Source: Stutzerimonas stutzeri (lineage in GTDB: Bacteria; Pseudomonadota; Gammaproteobacteria; Pseudomonadales; Pseudomonadaceae). From it: DNA of 64,000 nucleotides. The first letter of the stretch is position 1. Each line of letters begins with the position of its first letter. The notes under the pieces were generated by a model, which saw only the letters and a program-made list of their open reading frames with translations, was not told the DNA's origin and did not search any database. This document shows positions 9,017 through 16,356 of this stretch, in pieces. Position numbers and translations under genes: made by a program. The stretch lies in assembly GCF_013522825.1 (NCBI RefSeq), contig NZ_JAAMQZ010000009.1, positions 1 through 64,000 on the forward strand. The letters are read 5' to 3'.

Positions 9017-9170
9017 GGCTGTCCTTTTTGAGGGATGAGCTGCCCGAGCCACGCGAGACGGGCACCCAAAGCGCGAAACAGAATTATCTGGGCATGCCCC
9101 TGATGGCGCAAGAAACGCTTATGAAGTACCCGGGGGAATCCCTTCACCGACCCCATGGAGTGACACCGTT

Positions 9171-9710
9171 ATGCTGTACTCGACGATCCACCCGTCTCCC
9201 CTCGGCAACCTGCACCTGGCAAGCGACGGCGAGCATCTGCTGGGGCTCTGGCTGGAGGGGCAGAAGTATTTCGGCGGCGGCGTATCCGGCGAACTCGTCG
9301 CGAAGGATGACCTGCCGCTATTCAACCAGGTGAGACAGTGGCTGGATCGCTACTTCGCGGGCGAACAGCCGGCCATCGCTCAATTGCCTCTGGCCCCTTC
9401 CGGCAGTTCCTTTCGCAAGGCGGTCTGGGCGCTCTTGTGCGAGATCCCCTATGGCGCGACCACTACCTACGGCGAGCTGGCCAGGTCGCTGGCCAACCGC
9501 ACGAACCTGCCCAGCATGTCCAGCCAGGCTGTGGGTGGCGCGGTGGGTCACAACCCGATCTCCATCATCATTCCGTGCCACCGGGTCGTTGGGCACAACG
9601 GCAGCCTGACGGGCTATGCCGGCGGCCTCGACAAGAAGGTGCATCTGCTGGAGCACGAAGGTGCGATGATGCCGCTGTTCCATCTTCCCACGAAGGGCAC
9701 CGCTCTCTAG
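9171..9710 (+). CDS. ogt: Methylated-DNA--protein-cysteine methyltransferase
   Basis: The 179-residue protein is a suicide O6-alkylguanine repair enzyme. It has an N-terminal ribonuclease-like domain (STIHPSPLGNLHLAS), the FRKAVWALLCEIPYGATTTYGELA segment and the active-site pentapeptide PCHRV with Cys136. The following GHNGSLTGYAGGLDKKVHLLEHE is the usual C-terminal recognition helix region. Lengths of Ogt/AGT proteins are typically 160-180 residues, so it is complete. No AraC-type Ada domain is fused. It is divergent from the AraC gene. Confidence 0.96.
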   Translation: MLYSTIHPSPLGNLHLASDGEHLLGLWLEGQKYFGGGVSGELVAKDDLPLFNQVRQWLDRYFAGEQPAIAQLPLAPSGSSFRKAVWALLCEIPYGATTTYGELARSLANRTNLPSMSSQAVGGAVGHNPISIIIPCHRVVGHNGSLTGYAGGLDKKVHLLEHEGAMMPLFHLPTKGTAL

Positions 9711-9836
9711 GGCTTGGGCGATGCCCCGCAGCACCATTGCGAGGACCGGCAGGCCGACAACGAGGTGTCCGCAAGGCTGGCATCCCTGTGGCTTTCGTGT
9801 GTTAAATCAGCGTTTTCACCGCTGCCAGGAGCCCCC

Positions 9837-10421
9837 ATGAGCAACGCGAGACAAGCCCAGCACCCCATCTCTCCCACCTTCACCGCACGCTGGTCGCCAC
9901 GCGCCTTCGATGGCCGGGCGCTGACTCAGGAGCAGATGCATTCGCTGTTCGAGGCCGCGCGCTGGACGCCCTCGGCCCTCAACTTCCAGCCCTGGCGCTT
10001 CTGCTACGCACTGGCCGGCACGCCGCCGTTCGAGGACTTCGTCGGCCTGCTGGCAGAGACCAACCAGCTCTGGGCCAGGCATGCCGGCGCGCTGGTGGCG
10101 GTGCTGTCGCAAACCACCCGCACCGGCACGGAAGGCGAGGACAAGCCCTTCTCCAGCCACGCCTTCGACGCCGGAGCGGCCTGGATGAACCTGGCCATGC
10201 AGGCTCACGACATGGGCCTGGCCACCCATGCCATGGGCGGTTTCGATGCCGAACGCGCTCGGCAATACCTCAAGCCACCGGCCAACGTCGCCATCAACGC
10301 CTTCATCGCCATCGGCTATCGCGGCGACGCCAGCGCACTGCCCGAAGCATTGCAGGCACGCGAACAGGCCAGCGACCGCGCTCCGCAGGAGCAGTGGGTA
10401 TTCGAGGGGCCGATGGCCTGA
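9837..10421 (+). CDS. Nitroreductase family protein
   Basis: The start ATG at 9837 follows CAGGAG. The 194-residue product fits the FMN-dependent nitroreductase fold: FTARWSPRAFDGRALTQEQMHSLFEAARWTPSALNFQPWRF at the N-terminus carries the FMN-phosphate-binding R-S-x-R-x-F and PSxxNxQPW motifs. AWMNLAMQAHDMGLATHAMGGFD in the second half is the dimer/FMN segment. These enzymes reduce nitro-aromatics or quinones with NAD(P)H; the physiological substrate is unknown. It precedes the transporter gene by about 60 bp and may be co-transcribed with it. Confidence 0.92.
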   Translation: MSNARQAQHPISPTFTARWSPRAFDGRALTQEQMHSLFEAARWTPSALNFQPWRFCYALAGTPPFEDFVGLLAETNQLWARHAGALVAVLSQTTRTGTEGEDKPFSSHAFDAGAAWMNLAMQAHDMGLATHAMGGFDAERARQYLKPPANVAINAFIAIGYRGDASALPEALQAREQASDRAPQEQWVFEGPMA

Positions 10422-10482
10422 CAGCGACAACCGCCACGGCGCAGACGATGTATGATCACGCCCCGTTTATCAGGGGGTGATC

Positions 10483-11445
10483 ATGTCGCGCGACTGGCTG
10501 GAGCAGAACCAGATCGGCCTGTATTTCGTCGCGGTGGCCGTGGCGGCTATCGCCGGGCTGAACTCTGCGGCCTTTGCCGGGCTTGCGGCGGCGGCGATCA
10601 CACCGGCGATCGCCGTGCTGATGTACGCCATGTTCCTGCAGATTCCCTTCCTCGAACTTCGCCAGCCCTTGGCCAATCGCCGCTTCCTCGGCGCGCTGCT
10701 GCTCGCCAACTTCGTGCTGGTCCCGCTGCTGGTCTGGCTGCTGACCCTGCCGCTGGCGTCGAACAAGGCCCTGCTGGCCGGCGCACTGCTGGTGCTGCTG
10801 ACGCCTTGTATCGACTATGTGGTGGTCTTCACTCACCTGGGCAAGGGTGATTCGCGCCTGGTGCTCGCGGCGACACCGCTGCTGTTGCTGCTCCAGCTTC
10901 TGCTGCTGCCGCTGTATCTCCAGGTGATGCTCGGCGCGCAGGCCGCTGCGGTCATCGATGTGCGGCCCTTCGCCGAAGCCTTCGTGCTGCTGATCGTCAT
11001 TCCACTGCTGGCAGCCGTGGCTACGGAATTCGGCGGGCGGCGCTCCGCCCTGCTCCGCTCATGGAGCGCTGGCTGGGCCTGGCTGCCGGTACCGGCGATG
11101 GCGACGGTCCTGATCGTCGTTGTCGCATCACAGATCGGAGCCGTAACGGCACAGCTCGAAATCCTGGCGCCGCTGCTGCCGGTGTACGGCGCATTCCTGA
11201 TGCTGGCGCCTGCGCTCGGGGCCTTCAGCGCCAGGCTGTTCAGCCTGGGCACGACGGCGACCCGGGCCGTCGCGTTCAGCGCGGCCACGCGCAATTCACT
11301 GGTGGTGCTGCCCCTGGCGCTGGCCCTTCCGGAGTCCATCCGCGGACTTGCCGCGGCTGCCGTGATCTGCCAGACCCTGGTGGAGCTGATCGGCGAACTG
11401 ATCTACCTGAAGGCGATGCCCGCCCTGATAAAGGAGCGCCAGTGA
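10483..11445 (+). CDS. BASS-superfamily transporter (arsenic-resistance ACR3-like / bile-acid:sodium symporter fold)
   Basis: The 320-residue hydrophobic protein has about ten membrane segments. Two starts are possible: GTG at 10477 and ATG at 10483. AGGGGG lies at a proper distance only from ATG 10483. Sequence features include MYAMFLQIPFLELRQPLANRRFLGALLLANFVLVPLLVW and AFSAATRNSLVVLPLALALP, where the ATRNS motif is typical of BASS/ACR3 carriers. No arsR or arsC is adjacent, so arsenite export is only one possibility. It ends 5 bp from the convergent azlD stop. Confidence 0.8.
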   Translation: MSRDWLEQNQIGLYFVAVAVAAIAGLNSAAFAGLAAAAITPAIAVLMYAMFLQIPFLELRQPLANRRFLGALLLANFVLVPLLVWLLTLPLASNKALLAGALLVLLTPCIDYVVVFTHLGKGDSRLVLAATPLLLLLQLLLLPLYLQVMLGAQAAAVIDVRPFAEAFVLLIVIPLLAAVATEFGGRRSALLRSWSAGWAWLPVPAMATVLIVVVASQIGAVTAQLEILAPLLPVYGAFLMLAPALGAFSARLFSLGTTATRAVAFSAATRNSLVVLPLALALPESIRGLAAAAVICQTLVELIGELIYLKAMPALIKERQ

Positions 11446-11449
11446 CCTG

Positions 11450-11758
11450 TCAGAACTGCCGGAACAGCGCCGCCGTCGCAATGCCGGCGGCAATCGCGGG
11501 CAGCGGCTTCTTCAGCAGCAGCATGGTGATGGCCGTGCTCAGCAGCGCCAGCCGTGCGCCGTTGTCCCCTTCGAGCGCCATGGGTGCCAGCAGCGCCACC
11601 AGCACGGAACCGGACATGGCGCCGATGAAGCGCCTGACCCGCTGGCCGATGGGCACGAACGCCATCACGTAGACCCCGCCCCAGCGGGTCGCCAGCGTCA
11701 CCCCCGCCATCAGCAAGACCAGGACCAGTGCGCCGAAGCCCGTCGGCTCAATGCTCAT
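11450..11758 (-). CDS. azlD: AzlD family branched-chain amino-acid export subunit
   Basis: The 102-residue protein has about four membrane segments and the AzlD layout: GVTLATRWGGVYVMAFVPIGQRVRRFIGAMSGSVLVALLAP followed by a hydrophobic tail. It pairs with the large subunit AzlC to export branched-chain amino acids. Its start at 11758 lies 11 bp inside the end of azlC, so the two are translationally coupled. A longer open frame to 11860 lies inside azlC and is not used. Confidence 0.9.
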   Translation of the reverse strand: MSIEPTGFGALVLVLLMAGVTLATRWGGVYVMAFVPIGQRVRRFIGAMSGSVLVALLAPMALEGDNGARLALLSTAITMLLLKKPLPAIAAGIATAALFRQF

Positions 11759-12464
11759 CGGTCTTCTCCATCCAGAACACGCCTGCCAGGCCGCCCGCCA
11801 ATGCGCCCGCCACGACATGACTGTTCTCCGGCAAATACCGATAGGCCAGCAAGGAAACACAGGCGGCGACGACCCAGATCAGCAGAATCCGCACATTCCT
11901 TTCCCCACCCACCAGCATGGCCAGCAGGAAGCAGCCCATCACCATGTCCAGTCCCAGGCTGCGCGGATCATGGATGACGCCGCCGAAGTGGACGCCCAGC
12001 CAGGTGCCCAGCACCCAGAATACCCAGAGCGCAAGGCCACCGCCGAGCAGGATGCCGATGCCCGGCTGGCCGCGCGCGAACGCCTGCAAGGACATCGCCC
12101 AGTTGGCATCCGAGGCCAGCAGCATGACGCCATAGCGCCTGCGCGGCGGCAGGTGGCGCAGCCACGGATAGAGCGTCGCCCCCATCAGCAGATGCCGGGC
12201 ATTGATCGCAAACACGGTGATCGCCAGCGTGAACACCGGGACCTGATTACCCCAAAGCTCCAGCGCCGCGAACTGCGAAGCGCCAGCGAAGACCAGCGTG
12301 CTCATCGCCACGATCAGCGAAGACTCCAACCCCGTCTGGACCGCCGCCAGCCCGAAGGCCGCGCCGAATATCGTGACGAACACGGACAGAGGGACGAGTT
12401 TCCTGAAGCCGGCCCAGACCATCCGGCGGTCGAATTCATGCAGTTGGGTTTCGGCGTCGGACAT
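11748..12464 (-). CDS. azlC: AzlC family branched-chain amino-acid export subunit
   Basis: The 238-residue protein contains the AzlC signature: PLSVFVTIFGAAFGLAAVQTGL, MSTLVFAGASQFAALELW and FAINARHLLMGATLYPWL. Together with AzlD it forms a branched-chain amino-acid exporter of the LIV-E type in the inner membrane. ATG 12464 follows AAGG on the minus strand; the in-frame TTG two codons earlier is less likely. A LysR gene diverges about 105 bp upstream, a common arrangement in which the regulator controls the exporter. Confidence 0.93.
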   Translation of the reverse strand: MSDAETQLHEFDRRMVWAGFRKLVPLSVFVTIFGAAFGLAAVQTGLESSLIVAMSTLVFAGASQFAALELWGNQVPVFTLAITVFAINARHLLMGATLYPWLRHLPPRRRYGVMLLASDANWAMSLQAFARGQPGIGILLGGGLALWVFWVLGTWLGVHFGGVIHDPRSLGLDMVMGCFLLAMLVGGERNVRILLIWVVAACVSLLAYRYLPENSHVVAGALAGGLAGVFWMEKTDEH

Positions 12465-12568
12465 GTGCAACCTTGTGTTCGGGGCGGTTGAAACGTCGCA
12501 CTATGCGCCAGGCGCACAGATCGAGAAAAACGCATAATTCGCTTGTATGCTATTCGCAAAACAAATGG

Positions 12569-13450
12569 ATGAGCATACCCATGACCTTCCAGGACCTCCA
12601 GATCGACTGGTTGAAATGCTTCGTCGCCGTGGTAGATGCGGGTTCCCTGTCCGGCGCGGCGCCCCACGTGCACCGCTCCCAATCCGCCGTCAGCATGCAG
12701 CTCAGAAAGCTCGAGGCCGCCTTGGATTGCCAGCTGCTGATACGCGGCCCCCGGCAGCACCAGCTCACCCCGCAAGGGCAGTTGCTGTTGGGCTATGCGC
12801 GGCGGATGCTCGATCTGCATGCCGAGACCCAGGCGGCGTTCCACGGAGAGGAGCTGAGCGGGCGCATTCGCCTGGGCGTCCCGGATGACTATGCCGCGCG
12901 CTATCTCACGCCGGTGCTCAAGCGCTTCGCACCCCACCACGGGGCAGTGGAGACCGAGCTGGACTGCGAGCAGTCGACCTCGCTGATCCCCCGCGTCGAG
13001 CGCGGCGATCTCGATCTGGCACTGGTCTCCCGAGACCATCCCCGTCACGGCACCCTGTTGTTCCACGAGCCGATGGTGTGGGTCGGCGCCACCCAGTTCC
13101 AGCTCTGGCAACGCGACCCGCTGCCCATCGCCGTCTATGAAGACACCAGCCTGGCCAGACGCAGCGCCATCCGCTCCCTGGCGCTGCAGGGGCGCCGCTA
13201 CAAGGTGGTGTACAACAGCTCCAGCCTGGCGGGCCAGATCGCGGCGGTCGAAAGCGGCCTGGCCATCGCCGCGCTGACCCGCTGCAGCGCACCGCCGCAC
13301 CTGGACATCCTCGGCAGCGACCAGGGCCTGGGAGTGCTTGAGCCGATGGAAGTCGCGGTATACCGAAGCCGCGCCTCGCAAGGCTCCAAGGCCGTGGACA
13401 GCCTGCACGATCTGCTGATCAGGACGCTGAGGCTTTCGGGTACGCCGTGA
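12569..13450 (+). CDS. LysR family transcriptional regulator, divergent from azlCD
   Basis: A 293-residue LysR protein. The N-terminal helix-turn-helix reads LKCFVAVVDAGSLSGAAPHVHRSQSAVSMQLRKLE, and the effector domain follows (GRIRLGVPDDYAARYLTPVLKRFAP to the C-terminus). Start candidates are ATG 12569 and ATG 12581; neither has a strong ribosome-binding site, and the second (MTFQDLQIDWL) is equally plausible. It probably regulates the divergent azlCD genes in response to an amino acid, which is inferred from arrangement only. Confidence 0.9.
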   Translation: MSIPMTFQDLQIDWLKCFVAVVDAGSLSGAAPHVHRSQSAVSMQLRKLEAALDCQLLIRGPRQHQLTPQGQLLLGYARRMLDLHAETQAAFHGEELSGRIRLGVPDDYAARYLTPVLKRFAPHHGAVETELDCEQSTSLIPRVERGDLDLALVSRDHPRHGTLLFHEPMVWVGATQFQLWQRDPLPIAVYEDTSLARRSAIRSLALQGRRYKVVYNSSSLAGQIAAVESGLAIAALTRCSAPPHLDILGSDQGLGVLEPMEVAVYRSRASQGSKAVDSLHDLLIRTLRLSGTP

Positions 13451-13544
13451 AAACGCCATCGAATACGCGACGTTGGAACCTTGCCCATTTTTGCCGCACT
13501 CCCCCCTGCCTCAGCAGAGCCAATCCTGTTCAGCAGCCCGGCTT

Positions 13545-13574
13545 GCAAATTACATTAGCTCTAATGTAATTTGC
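13545..13574. promoter_or_regulatory. Perfect 14-bp inverted repeat, likely MarR operator
   Basis: GCAAATTACATTAG, then CT, then its exact reverse complement CTAATGTAATTTGC. The 30-bp AT-rich palindrome lies 25 bp before the marR start, where an autorepressor would bind. MarR proteins bind such palindromes as dimers. The arms are far longer than expected by chance in GC-rich DNA. Confidence 0.85.
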
Positions 13575-13598
13575 CGCCCCAGTGTCGGAGAAGCTGCC

Positions 13599-14087
13599 AT
13601 GAACAGAAAAAACGAGCCCGGCCTGGGCGAACTGCTGCGTTACGTATCGGAGCTGGTAGAGCTTGGCGCCGAGGAGCATTACCAGCAGATGGGCCTGAAC
13701 TACCGCGCGCGTTATACCCCCGTGCTGCGGGCCATCCGCTCGGGCGCGCAGACGGTTACGGAAATCACCGCGCACACTCGCCTGACCCAGGGCGCCATCA
13801 GCCAGACAGTCGGCCAGATGGAGGCTGACGGGGTGATTTCCCGCCAACGCTGCGAAGATGGCCGCAAGAGCGTTATCCGCCTGACGCCCAATGGAGAGCA
13901 GTTGGTGGCGAGGCTGGACGCGCACTGGAGCGCGACCTTCGAGGTCATCGGGCAGCTCGAAGAGGAAATCGGCCACCCGCTGCGCCAGGTGCTGGCGGAT
14001 ACGGCAAGCGCCCTGGAGCAGCGGAGGTTCTCCCAGCGCCTGATCGACATCAAGCGAAGCCTCGCAGCCGGAGCTTCCCAACCATGA
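13599..14087 (+). CDS. MarR family winged-helix regulator
   Basis: The start at 13599 gives a 162-residue protein (MNRKNEPGLGELLRYVSELVE). The winged helix is visible in TPVLRAIRSGAQTVTEITAHTRLTQGAISQTVGQMEADGVISRQRCEDGRKSVIRLTPNGEQLV, which contains the recognition helix and the wing with D-x-R. It probably represses its own operon through the palindrome just upstream. Its stop overlaps the methyltransferase start by four bases (ATGA), showing translational coupling, which is unusual for a repressor and suggests the three genes act together. Confidence 0.92.
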   Translation: MNRKNEPGLGELLRYVSELVELGAEEHYQQMGLNYRARYTPVLRAIRSGAQTVTEITAHTRLTQGAISQTVGQMEADGVISRQRCEDGRKSVIRLTPNGEQLVARLDAHWSATFEVIGQLEEEIGHPLRQVLADTASALEQRRFSQRLIDIKRSLAAGASQP

Positions 14088-14842
14088 ATAACCCCACCGC
14101 GGAACTGAAGAACTGGTTCGATCAGGGTGGGCAGGCCTATGCGCGCTTCAGGCCCGAATATCCGCCGGAACTTGCGGCCTGCCTGGCCTCGCTGGCTCCC
14201 GATACGGCGCTGGCTGTCGATGTCGGCTGTGGCAACGGGCAACTGACCAAGCACCTTGCCGCACATTTCAGCGCGGTGGCCGGGTTCGATCCAAGCGAGG
14301 ACCAGATCGCCCACGCCGCACCGCAGGAGAACATCGACTATGGCTGCGCCCCGGCCGAAGACCTGCCGCTCCCGAGCCACAGCGCCAGCCTGATCACCGC
14401 CGCCCAGGCGGCGCACTGGTTCAACCTGCCCAGGTTCTATGCCGAGGCGCGCCGGGTGGGGGCGCCGAACGCGCTCCTGGCGCTGATCAGCTATGGCGTG
14501 CTGCGTCTGAACGGCGAACTGGATGCCCGTTTCGAGCGTTTCTACTGGCACGAGATCGGCCCGTACTGGCCCGCCGAACGCAAGCTGGTGGACAGCGGCT
14601 ACTCGACCCTCGACTTTCCCTTTACCGAGCTGCAAGGCCCTTCGATAGCCATTCACCTGGAGTGGCGCCTCGAAGAGTTCCTCGGCTACATCTCGACCTG
14701 GTCGGCGGTGCGCAGCGCCAGGGAAGCCGGGCGCGAGGAGCTGCTGCATCGATTCGCCGCCGACATCGCCAGGCAATGGGGCGACCCCGCGACCCGACAC
14801 TCGATCACCTGGCCCATCAACATGAGGATTGGACGACTATGA
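14084..14842 (+). CDS. Class I SAM-dependent methyltransferase
   Basis: The 252-residue protein has the Methyltransf_11-type motif I VDVGCGNGQLTKHLA at about residues 44-58, then acidic loop GFDPSEDQI and motif LPLPSHSASLITAAQAAHWFN, as in the Tam/BioC-like YafE group. Near the N-terminus, WFDQGGQAYARFRPEYPPEL is typical of this small-molecule methyltransferase group. The substrate is unknown. It overlaps the marR stop and the downstream thioesterase start by ATGA, so it is the middle gene of a three-gene coupled operon. Confidence 0.9.
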   Translation: MNNPTAELKNWFDQGGQAYARFRPEYPPELAACLASLAPDTALAVDVGCGNGQLTKHLAAHFSAVAGFDPSEDQIAHAAPQENIDYGCAPAEDLPLPSHSASLITAAQAAHWFNLPRFYAEARRVGAPNALLALISYGVLRLNGELDARFERFYWHEIGPYWPAERKLVDSGYSTLDFPFTELQGPSIAIHLEWRLEEFLGYISTWSAVRSAREAGREELLHRFAADIARQWGDPATRHSITWPINMRIGRL

Positions 14843-15276
14843 GCAACCTGCACCCCGCGCCACTTTCAGTGGGGCTGACCCACAGCGAAACCCTCGTCGT
14901 GGCTGAACGGCACACGGTTCCCCAGGTGGAACCGAGCTGGTCGGGCTTCGCCGACATGCCGCCGGTGCTGGCCACCGCGATGATGATCGGTTTCATCGAG
15001 CAGACCTGCATCGAAGGACTACGCCCGTTTCTCTCGACGGCGCAGCGCACGGTGGGCATCCATGTCGATGTCAGCCACGTCGCCGCGACGCCGGTCGGGA
15101 TGAAGGTCACGGCGAACGTCGAACTCACCGCCATCGAGGGCAAGGCGCTGGTGTTCAAGGTGGAATGCCGGGACGAAAACGGGGTCATCGGCGAAGGCAC
15201 CCATCGCCGCGCGATCATCGACCTGGAGCGGTTCGTCCAGCGCCTGGAGGAAAAAGCGGGCCGGACTGGCAGCTAG
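14839..15276 (+). CDS. Hotdog-fold thioesterase, fluoroacetyl-CoA-thioesterase (FlK)-like
   Basis: The 145-residue protein starts at ATG 14839 inside the methyltransferase stop. The sequence PPVLATAMMIGFIEQTCIE carries the conserved catalytic Glu on the central helix, and VGIHVDVSHVAATPVGMKVTANVEL has the His/Thr residues of the FlK-type acyl-CoA thioesterase group. Related proteins hydrolyse short or toxic acyl-CoAs. Here it sits with a MarR sensor and a methyltransferase, suggesting a small detoxification module, which is inference. Its stop codon shares the CTAG palindrome with the convergent rarD stop. Confidence 0.85.
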   Translation: MSNLHPAPLSVGLTHSETLVVAERHTVPQVEPSWSGFADMPPVLATAMMIGFIEQTCIEGLRPFLSTAQRTVGIHVDVSHVAATPVGMKVTANVELTAIEGKALVFKVECRDENGVIGEGTHRRAIIDLERFVQRLEEKAGRTGS

Positions 15277-16166
15277 CTCCGCGACCTCCCCAAGGCCCTC
15301 ACCCCCTCCACCACCAGCACCACGATCGCCAGCCAGATCGCGCCGTAGGTCAGCCATTGATCCGGCGCGATGCTTTCACCGAGCAGCAGCGCCACGACCA
15401 CCAGCAGCACCGGCTCGACGTAGCTGAGCAGGCCGAACAGACCGAGATCGAGCAGCTTGCCGGCGATGATCATCAGGGCCAGCGCCAGGGCACTCAGGGT
15501 ACCCAGCCCGACGATCAGCAGGGCCAGTTTCGGACTAGCGACAACCTGTTGCAGGGTGCCGGTGTCGGCCAGGGCGAAGGTGGCGGCGACCGGCAGGCTG
15601 ATGACGAGATCGAGCCAGAGACCGCCGAGATTGGCGGTGCCGACCCAGCGGCGCAGGGCGAAGTAGCAGGGATAGCCGAGGGCGACCGCCAGCACCGGCC
15701 AGGACAGCGACGAGGCCAGCAGCAGCTCGTTGCCGACGCCAATCGCCGCCAGCACGCAGGCCAGGCGCTGCAAGCGGCTGATCGCCTCGCCGAAGACCAG
15801 CCGCCCGGTCAGCACCAGGGTCAGCGGCAGCAGAAAGTAGCCAAGGGAAACGTCCAGTCCGTGGCCATTGATCGGCGCCCACATGAACAGCCAGAGCTGC
15901 ATCCCGACCAGCGCCGAGGACAGCGGCAATACGAGCCATAACCGCGGCTCGGCGGTCAGGCGCGCAAGGATCTGGCGCACCTCGCCCCAGCGCCCGAAGC
16001 CCAGGAGCAGCAACGCCAGGCAAGGCGCGGTGAGCAGGATGCGCCAGCCGTAGATCTGCTGGCCATCCAGCGGTTCGAGCAGCGAGGTGTAGTAGTACAG
16101 CGTGGCGAAGAGCACCGAGGCCCCGATCGAACTAGCCACGCCCGGCAGACTGTTACGGCTTTGCAT
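15273..16166 (-). CDS. rarD: EamA/RarD family drug-metabolite transporter
   Basis: The 297-residue protein has ten predicted helices and two EamA repeats. SIGASVLFATLYYYTSLLEPLDGQQIYGWRILLTAP at the N-terminus matches the RarD group, and SYVEPVLLVVVALLLGESI near the C-terminus is the second-repeat signature. The start at 16166 (MQSRNSLPG) is preceded by a GGAA-type site. Related proteins export small metabolites; the substrate is unknown. Its C-terminal stop overlaps the thioesterase stop in a tail-to-tail arrangement. Confidence 0.85.
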   Translation of the reverse strand: MQSRNSLPGVASSIGASVLFATLYYYTSLLEPLDGQQIYGWRILLTAPCLALLLLGFGRWGEVRQILARLTAEPRLWLVLPLSSALVGMQLWLFMWAPINGHGLDVSLGYFLLPLTLVLTGRLVFGEAISRLQRLACVLAAIGVGNELLLASSLSWPVLAVALGYPCYFALRRWVGTANLGGLWLDLVISLPVAATFALADTGTLQQVVASPKLALLIVGLGTLSALALALMIIAGKLLDLGLFGLLSYVEPVLLVVVALLLGESIAPDQWLTYGAIWLAIVVLVVEGVRALGRSRS

Positions 16167-16224
16167 GCAAGGTTCCAGATTCACAACGTCTTTGTTACGC
16201 ATTCAGCCGTCCACGGATCGCACA

Positions 16225-16350
16225 GGCCGAACACGTTCGGCCCTACGGGTTTACGGCATCCCCGCAAGGGCTGGCTCCGCCACGACTCATATTCCGTAGG
16301 GCCGAATTCATTCGGCACGGAGTGCACTGGCCGAACGAGTTCGGCCCTAC
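16225..16350. repeat. REP cluster of three units in alternating orientation (BIME-like)
   Basis: Three copies of a GTAG-headed palindrome with consensus GTAGGGCCGAANNNNTTCGGC: 16225-16248 (minus), 16294-16316 (plus) and 16329-16350 (minus). The central four bases differ while the arms are conserved, the pattern expected of compensated REP hairpins. They fill the space between rarD and hrpA. Confidence 0.85.
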
Positions 16351-16356
16351 AACCGG

